Shown here: piece by piece, positions 44,543-56,684 of the stretch
Layout of the letters: every line of letters starts with the position of its first letter
Numbering within the stretch: position 1 is the first letter of the stretch
Assembly (NCBI GenBank): GCA_963070105.1
Contig: OY718806.1
Coordinates: 826,001 to 890,000 of the forward strand
From: Litomosoides sigmodontis
Lineage: Eukaryota > Nematoda > Chromadorea > Rhabditida > Onchocercidae
Length of the DNA stretch: 64,000 nt
Direction of reading: 5' to 3'
Made by a program: the position numbers and the translations under genes
Notes under the pieces: generated by a model
The model's input: the letters and a program-made list of their open reading frames with translations, nothing else
The model's database searches: none
Told to the model about the DNA's origin: nothing

Positions 44543-46190
44543 TCAGTTCGCTTTTCCGGTCAGCCCGTTGTGGAATGTATGAGATTCCGAACCACCATGT
44601 CCGTAACCCTTCGGTCCAAAAAGTGCTCCGTAACAGTGGTTACAATACGGTTTACCTTGACGCTGAAAATAAGCAGCAGCAAAGTTGTAAGCGAATAGTG
44701 CAATGTCAAGTTAAATTTAATACAAAAACAAAGACATAATCTTCTAATTACTCAATGATGACCTCTATTTAACTGAATTTGTTGAGTAGGTCAGTAAAGG
44801 AACAATCCCCAAAATTCCTTACGGTTCAACAAAAAAAACCCTCCTTTGAACACTCCTGTTTTTTTCACCATCTGTATTAGAATTATAACATGACACTATG
44901 TTTATTGCTTTGAGCGTTCAGCTCAATTCTTTTTTCTAATTTCACTTTTAAAAACTTCGATTATCAGCTTCCTTCTTTATGCACCTACCATTTTTACTCA
45001 TGAAGTAATGATTGCCTGACATATCTTCAGCTTTCTTTACCAACAACTTAAGTAAGTTTAGATCAATTTCAACCTAATTATTTCAAATCAACTTTCAGAT
45101 TGAAAATTAACACGTTTAGAATTATGGCATAAAGGAAATCGAACAGCTCGTGATGATCAAAGTCCCAAAAACCTCAAAAATTTGATGTCGTAGTACAGCA
45201 ATAAAAGTATGCGTAACAACGATCTACGGTAGTTTTTTTAAGCGTTGCGTTTGACGACATTTTGCATCTCAATCACTGAGGGATGAGGAGGCGGTTCTTT
45301 TGAACCACCAGACAGGGCTGCTTAAAACCGCTACAATTAAAGGTAAATGAATCATATGAGACCAAATCATATCAAATCTAAATTCTTTATTTGATATTAG
45401 AATTCCCTTTTATTTGACGCCGCAAATAACATTTAGCGACGAGTCGACAACATGAATTAGCAAACTAATAAAAGAAGTGTAAGAAAAACGTAACAAATAA
45501 CGCAGTGCAGTCTTAGAATCCCCGAAATCAACCAAAGTACTAAATAACACACACTTTGCAAAAATTAATAGAGAATTAAAGAGGAAAAAATGTCTCCTAA
45601 TGTTCTTCCCAATCATAGAATGGGTGTAAAACTAACACTTCCAAAAAGCTCATAGAATAGAGCAAAATAACAAGCTTTAATATAAAAAGCAGAACTGAAA
45701 AGTTCAAAAATTGATGTTTAAAAAGAATTATTATATGTACCTCAGAATGATTACCAGCTGTCAGAGTCTTTCGGCAATTCTCGTTTTCACAGCGCAAGCA
45801 CGGACGGTGCCAATCCTTTCCAATGGATGTGACACGCTCAGCTAAAACGACTCTCCAACTTCAAACAATTACCCACTAACTAGATCTAACCCTGGCTTAA
45901 ACATCGTTATCTAACATAACTCAAGCATACCATTATCAAAAATTTATATCCGATATGATTTATTCGAACTGAAAAGAACTAATTGAGAACGAATTAGCTC
46001 GTTAGAAATGAACACTTCTATTATGAGAAGCTCGTATGATAGATAGTTCACATAGCATACGTAAATTAAACAACTAGCGATTGCATGATTCCACCTCTAG
46101 TCACTACTACGAACAAAACGAAATGCAAGGAGGGAAAACTATAATCTTACCAAAGTACACAGGTTTGTTGCAGCCCGGGCAATTCGGCAT
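44543..46190 (-). CDS. valv-1: CRIP-type single LIM-domain protein (86 aa)
   Basis: Three minus-strand exons in phase: 46190-46151, 45841-45741 and 44662-44543 (stop TGA 44543-44545). The protein opens [13 protein letters not shown], continues [32 protein letters not shown], and the last exon reads [20 protein letters not shown] then [10 protein letters not shown]. This is the complete cysteine-rich protein (CRIP) fold: two zinc fingers with C-x2-C...H-x2-C and C-x2/3-C...C-x2-C ligands. The conserved GPKGYGxGGxESHTF tail is also present. Vertebrate CRIP1 is 77 aa; the C. elegans single-LIM CRIP relative is VALV-1, and I use that symbol on domain architecture only. The second finger has one extra residue between its first two ligands (CENENC). 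Intron 2 is about 1.1 kb. Confidence 0.95.
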
Positions 46191-49100
46191 TTTCGACGGG
46201 CGATCAACACGATCCAGAACACTCTTATATACACGCTAAAACTTAGCACCAATTACAGCAATTCCAATGTTCAAATCAGGCAATACGATAAAGCTGCTGA
46301 AGTGCACGCACGCACTACAGCCACCGTCAGAGAGAGAAGCGACCAAGAACACTGCCGCTGGAAGTACTGTGGGAATAATGTTGGGTGATAAAAGGAAGAG
46401 GAGGAGGGGGCCGAGGAGGGAAGGGAACGAAGGAGATGGGAGAACGGGATAGGAGACGGACAAAAAAAGAAACATGGATGGGAAAGTCAAGAAACAAATA
46501 TTGATTTTTCCACTCACACACGAGGTAGGTAGGTCAATCAATAGGAATCATAACTGCAGAGGATGTACCTCAACCTGAAACCTGAACCCTCTTCTACCGA
46601 CTACAATAGGAGGAAGGGAAAAGATCTTCTGTCTTCCTCTTTCCCATTAGTGTGACGCGCAAAGTCCGGAACGAATGTACACACATTCCAAGGAATTATT
46701 CTCACAGTTCCCATCAGGTAACCAACAGTACTAGAGGCAGTTCATGAGATAAAACTATGGAAAGTAAAAGAGGGAAACACATAAATGTAATCGAAATTTG
46801 TTCACTGAAAATGAAACGAAAAACTATGAAGAACGACGGTGTGAGTGGTGAGTGTAGCAGTCGGAAAGCGGAGGTGATGGACGAAAAAGGAAGATGATGA
46901 GGAGGAAGAGGGCAAGGAGCAGAACGAAGAGGCGAAGAATGAGGAGAGAGGAGAAAAATGTAATTTAAGGAAAAGTAATAGAAGCGGTAGCTTTCCATGG
47001 AAGCATCTGGTTCCGGTACTGCAAAAAGTACGAAGTATTAAATGGCATAGAACAGAATGTAGCAAAATCAGAAGAGAATTATTTCGGGATATTAGAGAAT
47101 GAGGAAAAAACAAAATGGAACAAGATGAAATCAAATTGGAACACAAAGGAGAATAAAAAAAAAAAAACTAGTCGCACATGGACTACAAGGCTAAATTTAA
47201 TTAAAAAAATAAACGGCTGAATTCCCTTTCTGATTCTTTTCTGTACAGACTAGAACAGATGATCAGAAAATGTACAAAGACAGATTGGCGAATGGTATCT
47301 CAAGTGACAACAAACTTAACTAATCACTAATGACAAGGTATGTCATACCACTAACCCATTGATCCACGAATGGGCGCATGCGCGCGTGCATGCCATTCAT
47401 GTTATCCTTGTCCTATAGTATGCCATAAATCATTCGTACGTACACATAAAAAACCAAACGACGTATAACAACAAAATGTGTACAATGCAGCAATACGCAT
47501 GCCACAAAAATTCCCGGCAATTCCTACCATCCAACTATTAGGCAAAGTTAACGATATTTAGCAACCTAACATTGTAATTAGAGAACAACATCTTCGAGAA
47601 AAACCTACTAAGAAGCAAAAGTCATTAATAATGGCGCACCGATAAATTTAACTTTGAAATGATAAAACCGTTATATTATCCAATCAAGCAATAACTGATC
47701 ATTTCTCACTTACAAATAATACAGCTCAAATTAAACGTGACAATGAATAATAAATTCGCTAAAAAGGAACACCAATTCTTGCTGATCATGAATAAAGAGG
47801 AGGTGGCGGAAAGATACATAATCAGTCGATTCGATTAGATACGATTACTTGTGACACTATGCTAAACATGCACAATGCACACTATGCGTCGTCATACTTG
47901 GATGACACATGTCGACTGCAAATCGCCAAAATGCAATGAGAGAAGATCTCTTTTTCGTTTTCTAATTTGATGCAAGTTGCACTAGACGGCTTATCACAAT
48001 GGATTAATCGAGAACGTCAAGTAAGTGGTATGATATCAATCAATGACAGTGCCAATTAATTTACTGATAAGGACGAAGGTAAACAAATATCGTTTGATGA
48101 TAAGAAAGTAATGAACTTTAATGGGATGGATATAGGAACGATGATGAGAAATTAAATTGCTGTAAAATTAATACGTGATATCGTAAGGTACAATCCAGCA
48201 TGTATGGATACATGTTTGACAGGCAGCAGCAGAGCTGCTACGTGTGGTACACATAGCAGCATAGCACAAACGAAAACTGCCCTTGCACCAGCCGTGCTCT
48301 TTCCCACAGTACCCTCGCCTTCCACCGTACTCGCTAATGAATCAACTTAGTGAGGAGTGAACACGATACAGTTCACGGAAGAGATAAAGTAACAAGGCGA
48401 GATAACACTAGGGAGAGAAGCAGACGAAAAGGATATGCTTTTTATTTGATGAAGCAAAGGAAGCTACCAAAGATACAAAGAATATCTAAATAACATGCTA
48501 ACTATGGAAATTGTGTGCCTTCAGTACTTCAAAGCTAATGAAAGTCAAGGGTCAGTTAAATTTTCAAAAGTTTTCACACTTCAAATAAACAACCAGTAAT
48601 TTAAGCAATGCGAAAGCTTTTTCACCAATCTTATGCATTCTCGTCACACACTCCCTGTCAATCAACTGGAGCAGTTCGCTTTTACTCTTTAGAAATAAAA
48701 TTTGTTGAAAATAATTATTGAAGTTACAAATTTCGAAAATAATTAAACTTAAACGGTCAAATTCAATTCCCACTTCTCTTTCCTTCCAATCCCATCTGAT
48801 CTTCTCCCATCTCATCTCATTCCACTTTCTTCCTACGGTTGTCAATAAAATTCATAAAAATAAAAAGAAAAAAATCTCATCAATTACACTTAAATCGGTC
48901 AAGTGATTGTGGGAGTGCAACAAAAGGACGTGGAATGATTAAATTAGAACTCATTTGTAATCCATCCCTCCCAGCAATTTTGTGAAATAAAAAGAACAAA
49001 CAAAATAATTATGAAAATTGAAGATATCTATTTCAGTTTGTATGCAACGCACAACGCGAGTAACAAATGTGTCACAAAGGGGAAAATGAGAGCTTCTTGA

Positions 49101-49367
49101 CAAAAAGTGCAAATCGATGATGCCTCATCTGATAAGGAAGAGGAATGACAAGCAGGAAGGCCACGCAAATATCCTTTTCCTCAATTACGTCCTTTTCTTT
49201 TTTGCTAATCCAATAAATTTTGAATATTATTACAGGAACTGAGGACAATGTGATAATGGTAATAATGACAATAATAATTAATAATAATAATAACAATAAT
49301 AATAACTAATCAATAATAATGACAACAATAATAATTAATCAATAATAATAATAATTAATCAATAATG

Positions 49368-49647
<280 letters not shown>

Positions 49648-51433
49648 TAATAATAAAAAATAAACAACAATAATAATAAATAACAACAATAATAATAAAA
49701 CAACACAACATTACATGGGTGAATTTTTTTAAGCAGCCGTATTGATGACCAACAACTAAAATTTATTTCTAACGATTACGAACTATGTAAAGTCTCAAAT
49801 AAAGCAACAATGGAACTAAAATCGCGAACGAAATAGATTCGGTAATAACAGATGTTGAATTTGTTTTCGTACATTAACTGGCATGGCCATTTATCTAAAT
49901 TTATAAAAAACTATAAAATCACGAGAACATTTAGTACTACGAAATGTCGGCAAAACGAAAGGATTGGAAGGCAGAAGAAAAACGAAACACTGAAAAGAGA
50001 GCGGTGCACAATTAATGGATTATGGAGTTGTAAAAAGCCAATCATGTATAATGAAAATTTGTATAACGTAAAAAGTAGGAAGTTATTCGCATTTCCGGAT
50101 ATAAAATTTCAGTCAATCATAGAATTCATTGTTGTTATTTTCCGATAAATAGAAATTTTATCAAGCTTGATGAATGCCTGAATTAACAAGTTATTCTGAG
50201 GAATTTTGCAAAACAAGGCCTAAAAAGGACGTTGTCCAGGATTGGCACCAAGGGATACCGAACAAGAAAGCGAGAAAAAAGTGACGTTGCCAACATGTTT
50301 CGCTAAAAATAATCACTGAATTAAAAAAAAAAGAAAATCAGAGCATAAAAAAGAGAGAGGAGGAGAAAGAGGGTGAGGTATATCTAGCGGAAACATTTGA
50401 AAATGATGGGAAAATTAAGATTTTCCAAATTTTGCCGTCAATTTTAACCTTTCTGTTCTAACAAAAAGATGGGGTGCATTCCTTTACATTCCACTCATTG
50501 TTACGGAGTACATGGGAAAAACATACGCTTATAAGAATTTCGTCACTATTACCGATCAATTAGCAAACTAATTACCCAGTGTCACTTTTCAATTTTCGAG
50601 GACATCAAATTTGCACCAGTAAAATAACTTCAAGAGACAAACAGATGAATGGAAAGGAAGAGGGAGAAAGAGGAGAAAAAAGGAAGATAAAAGTGAAAGT
50701 TTACAAAAAAAAACAAATGAAATAGAGAAAAAGGAGAAAAAAGTGAAAAAAGAAAGTGGGAGAGGAAACATCTGGAAATATCGTACCAGAAGGAACCCTT
50801 GAGTTTCCAAAAATTTCATAAAATTTTCATTTTTTTCCTGATAGATGTCCAAAGGAGTAAGATAATTTCACATACTTTAGGCGTATGCTATTCCAAATAT
50901 TATTTAAACTTGACACCTACTTGAAAATTAACAAAAACTCAGTAAAAAGCAGATGAACATAAATAACAGTGAGAAACTATCTTGTTTATATTAAAAAAAA
51001 TGTTGAATCAATGCAATGAGAGTTAAGATAAACGTATGCCAGTGTTAGTAGGTTAAAAGTGAAAATAAACGATTGCGGTGAAAAACGAATAGACGACAAT
51101 ATGAAATTGAAAAGAAGATAAGATAAATCGAAAATGAACGGAATTTGAAGAGGTTCGACAAGCAATACAAATTCATAAGACAAATAAGCGCAGTGAGCTG
51201 GATAAAAAAATATGTGAAATGCTGAAGACAAATGTAAATGAATGTGATCAGGTAGAGGATCTAAAAGAATTGAAATATTTGCTAAGTGGAAGAGGAATGT
51301 AAATCTACAAAAAATACATGCGAGAATTATTGTTTCATCAAGAAATGAAATCCTTACAAAATGCCGGAATGATAGTACGGGTCATTCTCGGCATTGTATT
51401 ATTATCATTATTTATTATTGTTTACTAATACTA

Positions 51434-52110
51434 TTTAATATTATTTATTATTATTTATCATTCTTATTTATTACTATTACTAGTATTAATTATTATTATT
51501 AATTATTATTATTAATTATTATTATTAATTATTATTATTAATTATTATTATTAATTATTATTATTATTAATTATTATTATTAATTATTATTAATTATTAT
51601 TATTAATTATTATTAATTATTATTAATTATTATTATTAATTATTATTATTAATTATTATTATTAATTATTATTATTAATTATTATTATTAATTATTATTA
51701 TTAATTATTATTATTAATTATTATTATTAATTATTATTATTAATTATTATTATTAATTATTATTATTAATTATTATTATTAATTATTATTATTAATTATT
51801 ATTATTAATTATTATTATTAATTATTATTATTAATTATTATTATTAATTATTATTAATTATTATTAATTATTATTAATTATTATTAATTATTATTAATTA
51901 TTATTAATTATTATTAATTATTATTAATTATTATTAATTATTATTAATTATTATTAATTTTTATTAATTATTATTATTATTAATTATTATTCATTATTAT
52001 TATTAATTAATGATAATTATTTAATAATAATTTTATTATTAATTATTATTATTAATCATTATTATTAAATATTATTAATTATCAATAATTATTATTATTA
52101 ATTATTATTC
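51434..52110. repeat. Compound (AATTATTATTATT)n / (AATTATTATT)n array
   Basis: 13-bp units (AATT plus three ATT) from about 51490 to 51845 switch to 10-bp units (AATT plus two ATT) from about 51845 to 51960, with degenerate ATT/AAT edges on both sides. It is composed only of A and T over about 650 bp. Confidence 0.95.
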
Positions 52111-52394
52111 TTAAAATTATTATTATTCCTGCGACTATGAGTATTGTTTCGCTGTGGCAATAAAAAATCAGTGTGTGATGTAGACATATTTTTAATGAGA
52201 TTGATAAAGTAATAATTGTTGAGAAAGGGTATATAATTGAGAGAGGGGAAGTTAAAGTACTGATTTCAAAGGACATCAGTCATTTTGAATTAATTTATCA
52301 GTGAAAAAGTTGACAAATAGAAGTGATTGTGGGGAAAACAAATTTCCATTTGCCAAGTATTACTAATATGTATTATACATATAGACAGGCGGAC

Positions 52395-52472
52395 GCACAC
52401 CCTCAAACACACACACACATACATACACATACATACATACACACACTTATATATATGTATATATATATATAG
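52395..52472. repeat. (CA)n/(TACA)n/(TA)n microsatellite
   Basis: acacacacatacatacacatacatac followed by tatatatgtatatatatatata; short compound dinucleotide/tetranucleotide run. Confidence 0.9.
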
Positions 52473-52696
52473 GAAGACACATTCAAACATACATTCCCAC
52501 ACATTCCACGCATCAATCATGTAGGGCGGTATCCACTGAATCAAAACCAATTTAAGGGAAAGAATTCAGATAACAGCATGCCATCATGTCAGTTTAGTTT
52601 CACCACCTACGAAGCCTAATGACCATCTATAGATAGGCACAAGCTCAAAATAACGATCACATATGCAAGAGTAAATAGTGATCGGGGAGAGCGGGT

Positions 52697-52723
52697 CCCC
52701 CCCCCCCCCCCCGCCCTCCCCCG
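52697..52723. repeat. 16-C homopolymer with flanking C clusters (G-rich on minus strand)
   Basis: Sixteen consecutive C at 52697-52712, then gccctcccccg. On the minus strand this is a dense G tract able to form a G-quadruplex; unusual in this A/T-rich window. Confidence 0.9.
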
Positions 52724-53263
52724 TTTTACCCCTGTAAGGGAGCGCAGGTGGCGCAGTGACACGGAGAAAGTAGTAGAATACCTGGAAGAAAGAAGAAGCC
52801 CGTAGCGCGCAGCGCTCCAAACTAATACAATGACCAAAACAATGATGACATCTCATTAAAATAGACGACTGTTGAAAGGGAAAGTGGTAGAAGGCGAGAA
52901 AGAAAAGGAAAAGAGGGAGGGATGCACGAGAAGCCATTGAACGGGAAGTAAAAGAACAAAAGAAAGAAAGAAAGGAAAGTTTTATTCAACACTGTGAAAA
53001 AAAAGCAAAATTTGAATTAAAATAAAATGATGAATAAAGCATTTAGCCATAATAAGCCATAATAAGGATGGCTTTATCCTGAAATTTCCACCACAATTAA
53101 ACGGTGAAGTGACAGAGAAGGGAATATGCGTATCGATGATAGAAGAGATGATGTTCAGAGAGATGGATAGATGACAGATGGACGGATGATTTAAGGGTAA
53201 TATATCTCACAGCTGTGCATATCGTGTTCCAGCCTCGTACCCCTGCCTCCCGCAACCGTCCAC

Positions 53264-53530
53264 TCACTCACTCATTTCATTCCAGTGAAATTTTATTTTC
53301 CCAAAATGATGGAGGAGATTAATTTTCACTACTCTCATAGCATCATCATCATCATCGTTCGACAATTGTAAAACAATTTTTATGACCTCTTCCAACTGGA
53401 GTAGTAGCACTGTTTGGACAATGGATGGATCACTAGGAAGATCGGAGATATTCTCGCTAATAGAATAGTGGAATACCATAAGATACGAATATAGCAATAT
53501 TTTATTTAAAACAAATGTACTTTCATTCAT
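53264..53530 (-). CDS. Candidate single-exon 88-aa ORF, unrecognised
   Basis: ATG at 53530 (MNESTFVLNKILLYSYLMVF), TGA at 53264-53266. The sequence has mixed composition with a helical-looking middle (SIVQTVLLLQLEEVIKIVLQ), a short Asp run and a charged C-terminus (KIKFHWNEMSE). There is no repeat content apart from GAT x5. No domain and no clear splice partners are visible, so this may be a real small gene, one exon of a larger one or chance. Confidence 0.3.
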   Translation of the reverse strand: MNESTFVLNKILLYSYLMVFHYSISENISDLPSDPSIVQTVLLLQLEEVIKIVLQLSNDDDDDAMRVVKINLLHHFGKIKFHWNEMSE

Positions 53531-54301
53531 TTACTCACAACAAGTTAAAGTGAAAAGATCGAATTACAACTCACTAGTTATGATTTAGTCATTAGTTATG
53601 ATTAAGTTATGATTTAATTACATCATTAATTGTGATTTAATTACACTACAATAAATGGCATTAAATAATACCGTTGAATTAAATTACCAAATAATTCAAA
53701 TAAATTGAACTAAGTTGTAAATTATAAGTAATAGTACGGCAGTTGAGGAGATAATGCAAACAGGAATTGTTATAGAATTCTAGTCTTTGATTAAATCAAC
53801 AGATCGTTTAAACGAAACAGAAATTGAAATTGGAGCTTTCGACAGAAAACGAAAATCAGATGACAGGAGGAAGAGACACATGTACGAAGAGCGTGAGTCA
53901 CGTTTTCCTATGGTAAACAAAGATGGGATGTGGAAAGTGCAAAGTGCACGTTATTTATATGAATTTACAAAAAAAAGAAAAAAAGAAAAATCAAAAACAG
54001 AAAATAAGAAAACTAAGCCACAGCGTCCTTTTCTCCCTCTAGCACTGATTAAATTGAAATTATAAAGCAATGAAGGAGGAAATGAATTTCAGTAACGACT
54101 TGGCTTTAAAAAAAGATAAAAAGAAGTCAGTCATTGGTTGTGGATTTCATTTCAATTAAAATTAATGTAAACAAGCAGCGAAGAAAGTTTGTATGAATTA
54201 GCCCTTGTTTGATCAGTTCAGGAAATTATTCATTTAGGAACGATTCAAATTTGTCGCTTACCTTTTCTTTTTGATTTTAACATTCAGTAATTCTTTCTTT
54301 T

Positions 54302-54328
54302 TCTTTTCTCTCTCTCTCTCTCTCTCTC
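54302..54328. repeat. (TC)n run
   Basis: About 25 bp of ctctctctct. Confidence 0.85.
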
Positions 54329-54726
54329 CCTATCTCCTCTACCCACTCTAAAATCAAATTCCATCCGACGATAATTATTAAAATCAACAAAATCGTATAA
54401 TGCAAGGATACGATGAAATGAAGTGTGGTGGAAGCATTGGAAAATAAAATGGTAAAAGTACCAATTAAACATTTGAACTATAAAAGGACACAAAATGTAA
54501 TCGGGAAAGAGAGGGGGAGAGAGAAAAAAAACTGCCGGAAAGAGATGAAATGGAGATATAGGATGTTCAGGAAAGTGCAGTGAATTGACAGTGATAAAAA
54601 ACACGAAGTATAATGAAAATGATAATGGTTTGACTGAAAACCACAAATGGGAATTATGCATCTCTGCGTTGAGAATTCGTAAAATTTTAACTTGTCCCAT
54701 TTTTAATCAAAATATTTATTTATGAC

Positions 54727-54895
54727 AAAGTATGTTTGCGTGTATGTGTATGTATGTGTGCATGTGTGTGTATGTATGTATGCATGTGGGTAAGTATATA
54801 TGCGTGTGTTTGTATGCATGCATACATGTATGTATGCACATATGTATAGAAAATATACATATGCAAATATATGTATACATATACATAAATGAAGT
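54727..54895. repeat. (TATG)/(TGTA)-rich degenerate microsatellite
   Basis: About 165 bp of tatgtatg, tgtgtgtatg, catacatg and tatacatat variants; partly self-complementary because tgtata and tatacata both occur. Confidence 0.85.
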
Positions 54896-55543
54896 GAGAT
54901 GTGATGGAATTTTGACAGCTAATGAAAAACGTTTTCTGGAAGTGGAGATCACCGGAAGTTACGGGTGAAAGTCACCGTCCGGTTTCGGTTATGGCTAGAA
55001 AAAGCGAGGGAAGAGTTGAAGTCAAGGAGCATAATGCCAAATATCCGCTGTAACTGACAAAAATGATATCACTTGCGCAAACCTTTTTAAACTCACCATT
55101 GAAATGCACCAACCAAACAAAATGACAATAAATTTATTTATTTATTTAAATTTCAATTTTGAAATGAGCAGTAAAAAAGGTGTCAATTTCCACATAACTT
55201 TTCTTCACACACCCATACATTTCAAATTTTTGACATAAATCGGTCTGATTGATTAAACGAAGTGCATCATTTGACATCTATATGTTTTTCGTTTTCATGC
55301 TATTGTAATGTTATTTTCCAACGAATTATTATCCTTTTAAAAACTGTAAGTTAAAAGATTGGAAAAATAAAAGGAGTGTAAGTGTGCCAGAAAGTCAGAA
55401 AAAGAGGAGAGGAAGAGAAAAGTGGGGAAGGAAGAATTTTATTCATTAAGAAAAGTGAAAATGGGTTCAAATACAATAAAGTGATTGTACTAATAGCTCC
55501 ACCAACTGTTTCATAGCTTTGACTAATTAATGAGCTTCCGACT

Positions 55544-55748
55544 CTATCCCAACTTCTCATTCATCTTTCGGAAAGTTACTCCAGTTAGCTCTGTAATAAT
55601 GTTCGAAGCAAGTAATTGACATGCACTTCGTGCAGGTGCAGCATTCGTTCTATTATCAACACCTGTAACTAACAATCTCAGATAAATACCACACGCTATA
55701 ATAGGGCTGCCGAAGATGGGAATGAAATGACCAAGAACAACAGTTTCC
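55544..55748 (-). CDS. Orphan terminal exon of an unrecognised, partly hydrophobic protein
   Basis: On the minus strand a frame open from the tattaag acceptor-like site (exon start about 55748) to TAG at 55544-55546, 68 codons. It reads ETVVLGHFIPIFGSPIIACG, IYLRLLVTGVDNRTNAAPAR, SACQLLASNIITELTGVTF and RKMNEKLG. It begins with a membrane-like segment and then has a protein-like, unbiased composition quite unlike the surrounding DNA. It has no in-frame ATG, so it should be a last exon (or a fragment) of a minus-strand gene whose other exons would lie above 55.75 kb, where the 291-bp repeats and the spliced plus-strand locus sit. I do not recognise the family. Confidence 0.45.
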
Positions 55749-55749
55749 C

Positions 55750-56570
55750 TTAATAGTAATTAATCAATTTACTCCTTCCCCAATGACCCTTACTTTTGCT
55801 CGACCTATGTGTGAGGCGCGCAAATTATGATTGCAAGGTGCATGATACGCCTTTGATCTAAGAGAAGGAAGATGTGTGATCGGAAGGTAGCTCTCATTGA
55901 TTCACATTGTGCTCGCCGAAGATGGTGTGCTGCTAGTTAGACTTCTCTCTTACCTCTCGAATTGGCTCCTGAACCTTCTTTCACCTCTTGAGTTTAGCTC
56001 CTGAACCCTCTGACAACCTTGGGATCAGCCCCCAGTTCCCTTAATAGTAATTAATCAATTTACTCCTTCTCCAATGACCCTTACTTTTGCTCGACCTATG
56101 TGTGAGGCGCGCAAATTATGATTGCAAGGTGCATGATACGCCTTTGATCTAAGAGAAGGAAGATGTGTGATCGGAAGGTAGCTCTCATTGATTCACATTG
56201 TGCTCGCCGAAGATGGTGTGCTGCTAGTTAGACTTCTCTCTTACCTCTCGAATTGGCTCCTGAACCTTCTTTCACCTCTTGAGTTTAGCTCCTGAACCCT
56301 CTGACAACCTTGGGACCAGCCCTCCATTCCCTTAATAGTAATTTTTTTTTGCTCACCGAAGATGGTGTGCTGCTAGTTAGACTTCTCTCTTACCTCTCGA
56401 ATTGGCTCCTGAACCTTCTTTCACCTCTTGAGTTTAGCTCCTGAACCCTCTGACAACCTTGGGACCAGCCCTCCATTCCCTTAATAGTAATTTTTTTTTG
56501 CTCACCGAAGATGGTGTGCTACTAGTTAGACTTCTCTCATATCTCTCAAGATAGCTCCTGAATGTTGTGG
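55750..56570. repeat. 291-bp tandem repeats with truncated copies
   Basis: Unit begins ttaatagtaa. Starts at 55750, 56041, 56332 and 56481: two full 291-bp copies nearly identical, a third of 149 bp in which the segment between taatagtaa and gctcaccgaag is replaced by a T run, and a fourth truncated after about 90 bp with more substitutions. Within each unit there is a further internal near-repeat (gctcctgaacc... twice). The near identity implies recent amplification or conversion. Confidence 0.93.
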
Positions 56571-56684
56571 TGTAGTTATTGGTTCTGCTCAGTTCCGTAT
56601 TGGTTCCTGAATTAATACTCGCTCAAATGGCGATAATTATAGTTGGTGGTCGTACTACGTGTTAGTTAAAAATGTTTTTTTCAG

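Larger units (their letters stand above)
53531..55543. other. Intergenic, with microsatellites
   Basis: Contains a (TC)n run at 54302-54328 and a (TATG)-rich run at 54727-54895. A plus-strand frame at 53787-54065 is Lys/Arg/Glu-rich and starts without ATG; I do not call it. Confidence 0.4.

Noticed and set aside
45285..45330. Hairpin ggttc-tttt-gaacc, considered as a histone-type 3' stem-loop
   Set aside because: Stem and loop do not match the histone consensus and it lies in an intron of the CRIP gene.
48190..48345. Cys/Gly-rich minus-strand frame resembling a secreted peptide
   Set aside because: No ATG or signal peptide, and the cysteine spacing matches no family I can name.
50190..50300. 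About 38 open codons on both strands in a GC-richer patch
   Set aside because: The plus frame has no ATG; the minus frame (MLATSLFSRFLVRYP...) has no supporting splice sites or homology I can see.
53787..54065. 92-codon plus-strand ORF rich in Lys/Arg/Glu
   Set aside because: No ATG at its start and composition follows purine-rich DNA; no splice partners.
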